Shown piece after piece: positions 54,677 through 61,914 of a DNA stretch of 64,000 nucleotides. Numbering within the stretch: position 1 is the stretch's first letter; every line of letters starts with the position of its first letter. The notes below the pieces were generated by a model. The model was not told the origin of the DNA, did not search any database, and saw only the letters and a program-made list of their open reading frames with translations. Source of the stretch: Calothrix sp. PCC 7103 (GTDB taxonomy: Bacteria > Cyanobacteriota > Cyanobacteriia > Cyanobacteriales > Nostocaceae); NCBI RefSeq assembly GCF_000331305.1, contig NZ_KB217478.1, forward strand, positions 6,846,317-6,910,316. The letters are read 5' to 3'. The position numbers and the translations under genes were made by a program.

Positions 54677-54862
54677 CTACTTCTTCTCATCAATATCATC
54701 ATCCTGACCAGGTGCCTCCGCATTCGGATTATTCAACTCATCCTTAAACCCCCGTAAAGTTTTACCAAGCGCACTACCCAACTCAGGAATTTTTTTCGGT
54801 CCAAATACTAATAGTGCAACTACACCAATAACCGCCACTTCCGTCCATCCTAATCCAAACAT
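54677..54862 (-). CDS. tatA: Twin-arginine translocase TatA/E subunit
   Basis: 61 residues: one membrane helix (LGWTEVAVIGVVALLVFGPKK), the FGPKKIPELG hinge, amphipathic helix LGKTLRGFKDELNNP and an acidic tail (GQDDDIDEKK). It forms the Tat pore for folded proteins in plasma and thylakoid membranes. Other tat genes are elsewhere. Confidence 0.95.
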   Translation of the reverse strand: MFGLGWTEVAVIGVVALLVFGPKKIPELGSALGKTLRGFKDELNNPNAEAPGQDDDIDEKK

Positions 54863-55056
54863 AAGTACTACCTACAAAAAATCTTTCTTAAATAACTATA
54901 ATTGATCCCCCCAACCCCCCAAAACATCGGGGGCTATAAATTTTCTTCTCTTGTAGAACTTCTTGTGAAACTTCTTGTGGAACGGGCATCCTTGCCCGTT
55001 CAGTCTTGCCTGTGCATTGGATATAATTTTTTACCACAAAGACTATTAAGACACTC

Positions 55057-55164
55057 AGAAGCAGGTACCGCGCGTCCACCAAATTGTTCCGGCGCCATAT
55101 ATCCATAAGTACCAACAACAGTCGTAGTTCCACCTTCTTTTGCTGCGACTGTTTGCACCGAGTT
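55057..55164 (-). pseudogene. Remnant of a serine/threonine kinase gene
   Basis: The minus-strand frame reads SVQTVAAKEGGTTTVVGTYG then YMAPEQFGGRAVPAS, the activation segment of a cyanobacterial kinase (compare TVVGTYGYMAPEQFGG in the gene at 61915). Upstream the DFG is lost (VINSVQ where DFGSVQ is expected), and downstream similarity stops at PAS, where a GGAACGGGCATCCTTGCCCGTT-type repeat begins. It is a 36-codon relic of a deleted gene. Confidence 0.75.
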
Positions 55165-55224
55165 TATTACCCTATAATTTTGTACAATTAGATGAGCGTT
55201 ATTAAAAATTAAGTTTTATTAAGT

Positions 55225-55425
55225 ATGAAAATCAAGGCAGTTATTTGGCAAGAAGATGATGTATGGTGCGGTTCTGTACCTGCTTTACCCGGATGCCATA
55301 CTTGGGGTGATAGTTATGAACATTTATTAGAAATGCTACAGGATGCTATTACTGGTTGGCTAGAAGTTGCTAGTGAGCAAGAGGAAATAGAACCAGAAAA
55401 ACAGGTGATTGAATTATCTCTATGA
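55225..55425 (+). CDS. hicB: HicB-like antitoxin
   Basis: 66 residues with the HicB partial RNase H-like fold: KIKAVIWQEDDVWCGSVPAL, PGCHTWGDSYEHLLEMLQDA and a Glu-rich tail without a DNA-binding domain. It neutralises HicA. Its TGA overlaps the ATG of hicA by 4 bp (ATGA), so the two are translationally coupled; antitoxin first is the reverse of the classical E. coli order but common in cyanobacteria. Confidence 0.88.
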   Translation: MKIKAVIWQEDDVWCGSVPALPGCHTWGDSYEHLLEMLQDAITGWLEVASEQEEIEPEKQVIELSL

Positions 55426-55622
55426 AAGCAATTTCTGGTAAGAAGTTATGCAAAATAGTTGAGCAAAACGGTTGGGTATTAAAGCGAGTTACTGGTAGTC
55501 ATCACATTTATGCACAAGGAGGAGCTATCTTATCTATTCCTGTTCATAGTAATCGAGATTTACCAATAGGTACTTTGAAAAGTATTATGAATGATGCAGG
55601 GCTGACGGAAAAAGATTTATAA
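55422..55622 (+). CDS. hicA: HicA-like mRNA interferase toxin
   Basis: 66 residues with the dsRBD-like HicA fold: SGKKLCKIVEQNGWVLKRVT, catalytic His in GSHHIYAQGG, and SIPVHSNRDLPIGTLKSIMN. It cleaves mRNA when free of HicB. Intact catalytic His and full length suggest a functional module, embedded among remnants and repeats, as expected for an addiction cassette in an accessory region. Confidence 0.9.
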   Translation: MKAISGKKLCKIVEQNGWVLKRVTGSHHIYAQGGAILSIPVHSNRDLPIGTLKSIMNDAGLTEKDL

Positions 55623-55631
55623 TTTTATAAG

Positions 55632-55657
55632 TAGAGATGTTACATGTAACGTCTCTA
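55632..55657. terminator. Palindromic hairpin after hicA
   Basis: TAGAGATGTTACATGTAACGTCTCTA-like palindrome with a single T-G wobble, 9 bp after the hicA stop. Same family as 4700-4721 and 5821-5848. It may terminate hicBA. The 300 bp to the next gene are otherwise AT-rich and empty. Confidence 0.55.
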
Positions 55658-55922
55658 TGGCAATTTTACGTTTATCTTGGTAAATAACGTCTTAAAACTC
55701 GTAGCCTTCGACAAATTCAATCATTATTTTTGCTAGTTTTAATAAGACACTGTTGGATTCAAATTTTGTGAGTCAAACACGCTAGCTTTTAATTATTATA
55801 AAATTATTAAATTAATAAGTATTTAGTTAATTATACTTAAATAATGTGGAGTCGTCAGTTTAATTCCGGCGCCTCCACGTACATAATAGTTTGTGTAAAT
55901 TTAATTACTTACACGCTCGATT

Positions 55923-56366
55923 TTATTCTTGTGTTTCTTCGCTTGGTTCTGACTCGGTTTGTTCCGCTTCTGGCTCAGGTTCAGCTTTTGCAACAGGTCT
56001 AACTGGTTTTGGACCGCGCGCTAATGCTGGATTAGCTGGTGGTCTCGAATCATCACCGAAGGAACCTTTTTTACCTTTGCCGGAACGTTTATCTTTACGG
56101 TCGTTTCTATCATTACGGTCGTTACGGTCATCACGGTCGTTACGCTTTGAACCTCTAGGGTTTGAATCACGAGAGTCTTCAACATCTGAATCTTCGGAAT
56201 CTTTGTCAGTTCTCTTTTTGAGTACAGGTAAAGGAACAGGTGAAGACTGGGGTTGTGATTCTAATTGTGCTTTTGCTTGTGGTTCTGCTTGTGGTTCTGC
56301 TTGTGGTTCCGATTGAGTTTCAGCAATCGCCTGACGTTCAGATTTCTTGATTGGACGTTCTACCAT
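55923..56366 (-). CDS. Low-complexity charged protein, likely disordered
   Basis: 147 residues with no hydrophobic segment. Regions: basic start (MVERPIKKSERQ), EPQA repeats (about 19-32), an Asp/Arg/Asn block with tandem NDR units (about 76-91), a Gly/Lys block (KDKRSGKGKKGSFGDD) and an acidic end. Such RG/RD-rich disordered proteins often bind RNA or other proteins. The opposite strand is also open in this span because of the repeat composition. Minus-strand coding is favoured by the ATG 56366 and promoter-like upstream. Function not recognised. Confidence 0.65.
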   Translation of the reverse strand: MVERPIKKSERQAIAETQSEPQAEPQAEPQAKAQLESQPQSSPVPLPVLKKRTDKDSEDSDVEDSRDSNPRGSKRNDRDDRNDRNDRNDRKDKRSGKGKKGSFGDDSRPPANPALARGPKPVRPVAKAEPEPEAEQTESEPSEETQE

Positions 56367-56515
56367 TGTTAATTTATATTAATGTAATTGTATAATACCG
56401 CGCTTTGGTGATATGTAAAGTCGCAGTATCACTTTCAGTTGAAACGGTATATAACGAGTTTACAAGGAGTAGAGTAAAACAACATGCGGTTTTCATACTC
56501 CTTGGAGGTTTTAAA

Positions 56516-57118
56516 ATGGCGTACAACGATTTCACTTGGAGCAAGGTTAGGCAAGATTTTGGGCTAACGGCAATTGAAGGGAGGCGCTTTTTCGGTGAAA
56601 TTGAACCAGTGGCGCCGAGTGATTTGTTAACAATGTTACTCGCACGCTCTTTACCTTGGGCAACTGCTACAGGAAACGAAAAAGCTCGTTCGGAAGGTAT
56701 TATTAATCCAATTTTGTTAGAAGTGCGCGATATATTAGAGCAGCAAATTAGCGTCTTTTCTGGCGAGAAGTTTGATGTTGACCCAAGCGTTGGGCTGAAC
56801 GGTTTCTGCGATTTCTTAATTAGTAAATCATCTGAACAAATCGAAGTTGAGGCGCCTGTCGTTGTAGTTGTAGAAGCGAAGCAAGAAAATATAAAATCTG
56901 GGTTGGGATAATGTGCGGCAACAATGGTAGCTGCTCAAAGGTTTAATCAAAGTAAACAGCTATCAGTTAAAGCAATTTACGGTAGCGTTACTACTGGGAC
57001 GCAATGGCGGTTTTTGAAGCTTGAGGGAAATATTTTAACTTTAGATTTAATGGATTATCCAATTCCACCTGTAGAGCAAATTTTAGGCTTTTTGGTTTGG
57101 ATAATGAAGCAAAATTAA
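56516..57118 (+). pseudogene. PD-(D/E)XK-like gene interrupted by an in-frame stop
   Basis: ATG 56516 follows TTGGAGG. The frame runs through AYNDFTWSKVRQDFGLTAIE and VVVVVEAKQENIKSGLG, then TAA at 56909-56911, and continues in the same frame with CAATMVAAQRFNQSKQ to 57118. A CAA codon (Gln) in place of TAA would read GLGQCAATMVAAQRFN, a natural continuation, so a single C-to-T change split a gene of 200 residues. NGFCDFLIS (Asp) and VVVEAK (Glu, Lys) fit a PD-(D/E)XK nuclease core. Family otherwise unrecognised. Similar cyanobacterial proteins are of unknown role. Confidence 0.75.
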
Positions 57119-57139
57119 TTACATGGGATACTGAACGGC

Positions 57140-57400
57140 GCCTAATTTCCTAGAGGATAAGTTAGATATAGATATATCCTCTAGGAAAAGACCTTTCGGT
57201 CGCGAAAATTTCTAGATAAAAACTAATATATCTGTTCGTCTAGAAAAATAGTCAACGGTGCCTAATTTCCTAGAGGATAAGTTAGATATAGATATATCCT
57301 CTAGGAAAAGACCTTTCGGTCGCGAAAATTTCTAGATAAAAGTAATATATATATGTTCGTTTAGAAAAAATAGGTAACGTGCCTAATTTCCTAGAGGATA
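57140..57400. repeat. Tandem array of ~120-bp structured repeats
   Basis: Three units start with GCCTAATTTCCTAGAGGATA at 57140, 57260 and 57381 (periods 120 and 121); the third stops after about 20 bp. Each full unit holds a perfect 14-bp stem TTTCCTAGAGGATA/TATCCTCTAGGAAA, a small GACC-TTTC-GGTC hairpin, and TTTCTAGA/TCTAGAAA arms around an AT-rich loop. In unit 2 the last arm reads TTTAGAAA, a change that keeps a G-U pair in RNA. Not CRISPR: no spacers. It lies between the broken nuclease-like gene and the 949-residue hydrolase gene. Confidence 0.85.
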
Positions 57401-57452
57401 ATTTTGATATATAAGAATTGTTGGGTTACGCTGCCGCTCCACCCAACCTACT

Positions 57453-60302
57453 TTAGAAGGTGATGGGTGCTACTGGTTCGATGTCTGAGTTAAAGCCACC
57501 TATTTGGTTGGTTCTTAGTACCCATGCAGTGGCGCCAAGTTTGAGAAATGTTTCTAAGATGGTATCGTTGGCTACACGGGGGAGTATGGCACGCCAAGAG
57601 AGTAAGCCAGTAACTAGGTTTTTGATGGGGTCGTCTTCTAAGCTGCTTCCTAAACTTTTGCCTGGTTGTTGCCAGTCTACACGCGCACCAAAAGGAAGAA
57701 TTTGACGTTTTAATTTTTTACCTAGTTCTTCAAGTTGGGTTAAATTATCTGCTTGGTCGGGATGTTGTTCTATCCATTCGTCAATGAGAGAATTAGAACG
57801 GATGGCTTGAGTTATTTGTTTGAGTGCTGCATATAAAGCTTGGTTAGAGTCTTGAGAACAGTTGTTTGCGGCGCCTACATAAGTACCTCCTGTTCCGTCA
57901 CCGATACGATAGCGTGCTGCCATAATTTCGAGTTGGCGAATCATTTGGTTTAAAGGCGAGTATACTGTGCCTTCAGTAGTTTCAAAGTATCCTGTGAAAG
58001 GTTCAAATTTGATTAAAGTATCACATACGGGACGTATTCCTGCCCAACCATATTGACGGTCGCCTAAAAATCGTGACCAGTGTAATGTGCCTGCTGTTAA
58101 TCCATCTATATTTTGGGTGTATATTTGATGGTACACAATATCAAATCGTAGTTCGTCTGTTAATGGTTCGCGTACTACTGTTGCTACACCATAAGCGAAG
58201 TGTCCAAAGTATACAGGACCTTTTGCTGCTGCCTCAGTTTTTCTACCTCCAATGCCTCCATAATTATGTAGTAGCAGCGCGCGTTCTCCTTCTCGCCATG
58301 TTTGTTCGCTCTGTATATTGGAGCCGTCATAGCAAAGTAAAGCTGAACTTATTTTACCTTTTTGCAGGGCTAAATTATCCCAAGATTCTTTTTTGATATA
58401 GTGTTTTACTTCAGATTTACCGATGATTTTACGTTCTGGTTTTAATTGAAAAAGCGCGCGGGGAGCAATTGAACGCACTACAAATCGTTTAGACTCATTT
58501 TGGGCGCCATATATATACCACCCTGTTTGATTAATCGGTGATTTTTCAATATCTTGGTTAGTAAATGGTTGTACGCCATCAACATTCGCTACTACAGAAG
58601 GCATTGATACAAATTCTTCGGCGCCATCAAATTGTTTAGAATGACGGTTATAGTGAATAACCCGGAATAAATCATTCCCTATTGGCTCAATAAATTTTAC
58701 TAATGCGTAGTATAAACCTGTTATTTGTATTGGTTCACGTTTAATACAAAGATAATCTTTATCTCCTATCTCCATTAATACTGGGTCATCCAACATTACC
58801 ATGATGTCATCATAAGGATGGGCGCCTGCTAATGATTCGAGGGGGTTTACTAGGCGCCAGTGATTAACACGGGTAGGAAGAATTAGGCCTTGCTCGGTGC
58901 TATACTCTGCTTCAGCATTGAAATGTACGTCTTTTGTTACCGAACGTACATCTAAAAGTAACTCTGGAATATCTGAAAAGCGTAATTGCACCACTTTTCC
59001 AAGTAAATACTCATAACCTTTTGCTGTATGATGCACCTCAAATAAAACTTCTTTAATAAAACAACGCTGATTTTTTGGTGGCAAAATTAGGCGCCCCATC
59101 CAAGCACCAACAGCTTGATACTCTGGAGGTAAAGATTGCTGTAGCGGGTAAAAGTCTGGATGGTTAAATATAGCTTCCCAATATTTTTCGTAGTTGCTTT
59201 GATGACGTGGAGGAGCAAGTTCTTTTAAATAAACTGTATCTTGTAAAATTCCAGATACCCAATCTATCGTTTGCTGTAAATAAGTGCGACCATCAGGTAA
59301 ACGTTTATCTGGATCCATCACTCCCCCAGGTAATTGATGACCAACTTTACCCAAAGAAATTAAGCTAACTTTACCGCGTCGCTTTGCACGGTTCCAATAA
59401 GATAGAAAAAATAACTTCCAACGTTTAGGAAAAGCAATGGCGCCTAACCTTTCCAATGGGTCTTTTTTACCAGCTAGATGATAAACATGTTGAATTTTAA
59501 GAATATTATTATTACCACTGAAAACTCCCCCTAGGGAAATGATATCAATTGGTGGTGAAAAAAGTACATCATCAAGATAGGGAGCAGCAGCCATTGATAT
59601 TTGTCCCCCACCGCTAAACCCAATTAAGGTGATAGGAACATTACTACCAGCCTGATAACCATGTTTTATTAAACTGTTATATATTACTTGTGCGGTTCCT
59701 CGGTTATAAATGGCGCCATATCGTTGGTCTGCAGAAACCCACACTACTAATGCATTGCGTATATTAATGATGGCGCCAAGAATATTCGCAGGATTTTTAA
59801 TACGCAGTTTATCAGCAAATCGCCAAAACCAAGATAATGGATAATCTTCTGTTAAAGAACGATTTAATACAGAATATGGCATTACTCCTCGTATCAAATA
59901 AAAACTTTCGGGTAATGCTGCCGTTAAATCCCTGAGAAATCGCTCAACATCAGGTAAGTATTCATACTTAGCTTGTCCAACTCCGTCTAAGTAAATAATA
60001 TAATGAGATACTTTATGTGGTGGCGCCTCAGTTTGCGTTTCAACTTCAGAGTAAATACTTGTATCAACAGTATCACCAAACCATCCAGCCCACCATCCAA
60101 GTGCCTCTATAGGCGCCAGCATTGCCGCTAAAATTAAAGCAATAAAACTAATAATACCTAAATTAACTGTAATTTTAAATGTGCGTGTTAATGCTGCATA
60201 AGTACCATTTATAACAGGTTGAAACTGAAATAAAGCTAACACACCAAGCAACGCTACCAGAGCAATGACAGAAAATTTGATAACTTGCTTTCTAGTACTC
60301 AT
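57453..60302 (-). CDS. Large membrane-anchored alpha/beta hydrolase-like protein
   Basis: 949 residues. Two N-terminal membrane helices (about 11-28 and 47-65) precede an alpha/beta-hydrolase-like domain: YIIYLDGVGQAKYEYLPDVE, nucleophile elbow GFSGGGQ with Ser230, Asp281 (HLAGKKDPLE) and His322 (KVGHQLPGG) as possible triad. A long middle region (330-690) is unrecognised. Near the C-terminus His701 (YFGHFAYGVA) and Cys815 (AANNCSQDSNQAL) are in the order of permuted papain-fold (LRAT/NlpC-like) enzymes. Some databases call such proteins CAAX protease, but the CPBP motifs were not seen. Its start overlaps the upstream Yip1-like gene by 4 bp, so coupled expression is expected. Confidence 0.8.
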   Translation of the reverse strand: MSTRKQVIKFSVIALVALLGVLALFQFQPVINGTYAALTRTFKITVNLGIISFIALILAAMLAPIEALGWWAGWFGDTVDTSIYSEVETQTEAPPHKVSHYIIYLDGVGQAKYEYLPDVERFLRDLTAALPESFYLIRGVMPYSVLNRSLTEDYPLSWFWRFADKLRIKNPANILGAIINIRNALVVWVSADQRYGAIYNRGTAQVIYNSLIKHGYQAGSNVPITLIGFSGGGQISMAAAPYLDDVLFSPPIDIISLGGVFSGNNNILKIQHVYHLAGKKDPLERLGAIAFPKRWKLFFLSYWNRAKRRGKVSLISLGKVGHQLPGGVMDPDKRLPDGRTYLQQTIDWVSGILQDTVYLKELAPPRHQSNYEKYWEAIFNHPDFYPLQQSLPPEYQAVGAWMGRLILPPKNQRCFIKEVLFEVHHTAKGYEYLLGKVVQLRFSDIPELLLDVRSVTKDVHFNAEAEYSTEQGLILPTRVNHWRLVNPLESLAGAHPYDDIMVMLDDPVLMEIGDKDYLCIKREPIQITGLYYALVKFIEPIGNDLFRVIHYNRHSKQFDGAEEFVSMPSVVANVDGVQPFTNQDIEKSPINQTGWYIYGAQNESKRFVVRSIAPRALFQLKPERKIIGKSEVKHYIKKESWDNLALQKGKISSALLCYDGSNIQSEQTWREGERALLLHNYGGIGGRKTEAAAKGPVYFGHFAYGVATVVREPLTDELRFDIVYHQIYTQNIDGLTAGTLHWSRFLGDRQYGWAGIRPVCDTLIKFEPFTGYFETTEGTVYSPLNQMIRQLEIMAARYRIGDGTGGTYVGAANNCSQDSNQALYAALKQITQAIRSNSLIDEWIEQHPDQADNLTQLEELGKKLKRQILPFGARVDWQQPGKSLGSSLEDDPIKNLVTGLLSWRAILPRVANDTILETFLKLGATAWVLRTNQIGGFNSDIEPVAPITF

Positions 60303-60967
60303 CTTCGTTTTCTCCGGTGTGTGTGCTTATTTCCAAAACCCGTTTGCAAAGTTTCTTCTAATTGTCGCAAATCAGTGACAAGATAAGTTCCTGCCGCAGT
60401 ATTTGATAACCACTTCCCAAAACTTGCTACTGGTCTACCAATACTACGCTGTGCCACCTGAAGTACAAACCAACCAATAATACCGCACCAGAATACTTGC
60501 CACAAAGTTAAACCAGTGGTAATTGAAAATCCTCGCACAAATGCTAACAAATTCCACAGCGATAGCAAAATTTGAATTGGAATCCCCAAATATGGCAACG
60601 CAATGAAAAACGAAAGCAATAACGGCGCCGTTGCTAGTCCCAAAGTGCGATACACTACACTTAACTGAACATCTGCTCTAAATAGTAAATTACTAACACC
60701 CCAAACGCTCAAAACCCAAAAGAAATAGCTAAAAGCAAATAATAATGCTGAAATTAGTAAACACAAAACAAAACGTAATCTACTAACTCGATTTACAAAT
60801 AATACAATTGCCTGAGCCAGGGCATTAGAAAGACCCACCAATAATAGTAAAATAAAAACTGACCTCTTACCTTGAGGAAAAGTTTCCATAATCCTAAATG
60901 CTTCTGGATTCAGCGTTATTGCTGCTATTACCACTTCCCAGAATTTATTTAGTATTTGTGTACTCAT
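60299..60967 (-). CDS. Yip1-like polytopic membrane protein
   Basis: 222 residues with five or so membrane helices (SVFILLLLVGLSNALAQAIV, FVLCLLISALLFAFSYFFWV, APLLLSFFIALPYLGIPIQI and others) and a soluble tail (SIGRPVASFGKWLSNTA, basic end HTHRRKRR). The helix pattern recalls the Yip1/YIP1 family. It is upstream of and overlaps (ATGA) the 949-residue hydrolase gene, a strong sign that the two proteins work together in a membrane complex. Function unknown. Confidence 0.75.
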   Translation of the reverse strand: MSTQILNKFWEVVIAAITLNPEAFRIMETFPQGKRSVFILLLLVGLSNALAQAIVLFVNRVSRLRFVLCLLISALLFAFSYFFWVLSVWGVSNLLFRADVQLSVVYRTLGLATAPLLLSFFIALPYLGIPIQILLSLWNLLAFVRGFSITTGLTLWQVFWCGIIGWFVLQVAQRSIGRPVASFGKWLSNTAAGTYLVTDLRQLEETLQTGFGNKHTHRRKRR

Positions 60968-61063
60968 ATATTGGCGCCTAATTATTTAGGTTTAAAATAA
61001 TATTACATCTCAATTAGCTGTTCTATACGGTCTAATCTATCTGCACTCTGGCTCATTAGCTAC

Positions 61064-61624
61064 CTACCTCGGTTCTAATTTTACAAACATGAATGGTGTA
61101 TCCGGTGTTACTGAAAACGCATCGAACGAATAGTTACTCCAGGTTTTTTGTTTTTCGTTGAAACCACTCAAAACCCCATTCACATAAATGTTCTCAGTAC
61201 GTTCTTTCCCATATTGGCGCACAATGCGCTGCTGTGCAACTGGAATCATAAAGTTGTTTCCACTGCCTGCATTCGATAATTCATTTCTGGGAATGACTCC
61301 TATTTTTATTGCCGCTCCTTTGCGCGCGTTCAATGCTGCATTAATTGCATGAAGTGCGCGTTCTGCTGTTTGCTGATTTTCCCAAAATAATGTTTTAGTT
61401 GAATTTTTAAAAATTTCACTAAATGTCCCGTAGACAAACTTTGCATTGTAGCGTCGGTTATCAATTGTTAAATTATTAATTGCTATTATATTTCCTCTTT
61501 TGTCTTTAACTAAATTAAAGTTTACGTTTCTTTGCGTGGATGTTTGGGCAGGTGTTGAGATTATTGCGCTGGGGTAAAATAAGGTTAAGGCACCTGCTAT
61601 CAAAAGTGAAGAAGTAATTTTCAT
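61064..61624 (-). CDS. Secreted hypothetical protein
   Basis: 186 residues with a Sec signal peptide (SSLLIAGALTLFYPSAIIST, cleavage near PAQT). The mature part contains VNFNLVKDKRGNIIAINNLT, AERALHAINAALNARKGAAI and a C-terminal SVTPDTPFMFVKLEPR. No family recognised and no PEP-CTERM tail. A perfect 12-bp inverted repeat lies 28-57 bp upstream of the ATG (61652-61681). Confidence 0.7.
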   Translation of the reverse strand: MKITSSLLIAGALTLFYPSAIISTPAQTSTQRNVNFNLVKDKRGNIIAINNLTIDNRRYNAKFVYGTFSEIFKNSTKTLFWENQQTAERALHAINAALNARKGAAIKIGVIPRNELSNAGSGNNFMIPVAQQRIVRQYGKERTENIYVNGVLSGFNEKQKTWSNYSFDAFSVTPDTPFMFVKLEPR

Positions 61625-61651
61625 ATCTATTCAACTATAAACTTTATACAT

Positions 61652-61681
61652 AGCGTATATTACTACTCCGTAATATACGCT
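61652..61681. promoter_or_regulatory. 12-bp inverted repeat upstream of the secreted protein gene
   Basis: AGCGTATATTAC-TACTCC-GTAATATACGCT is perfect over 12 bp with a 6-nt spacer, ending 28 bp before the ATG at 61624. It could be an operator or a 5' UTR hairpin. The adjacent stretch TAATACTCCGTGTCATTAAT at about 61811 repeats part of it. Confidence 0.45.
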
Positions 61682-61914
61682 GTGACATAATGATTTATAA
61701 TTATCTAAACTTTATGATTAAAGAGGTATTTATGAAGTTTATTTAAATGCCAATTTGCAACGGATACAAAGGATGTAACGGATGAGTTCTGCATTATGAA
61801 TGTAGATAATGTAATACTCCGTGTCATTAATTCTGAGGCATTAAGAAAATAAACCACGCTCGTTCACGAAGGAAGAAGTAAAGTAAAAGTGCCAGTAGAT
61901 GTAGTCATTTAAAA

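Noticed and set aside
54888-55133. Minus-strand 81-codon frame overlapping the kinase relic
   Set aside because: It is in another frame; the recognisable kinase residues lie in the frame given for 55057-55164.
55891-56316. Plus-strand 141-codon frame
   Set aside because: It is antisense to the charged repeat protein; its Ser/Leu/Arg-rich content is the expected complement of Asp/Arg/Glu-rich codons.
57140-57400. CRISPR array
   Set aside because: Units are about 120 bp, directly abutting and nearly identical, with no unique spacers and no cas genes nearby.
57453-60302. CAAX protease (CPBP family)
   Set aside because: The paired Glu-Glu and His motifs of CPBP membrane proteases were not seen; an alpha/beta-hydrolase elbow is visible instead.
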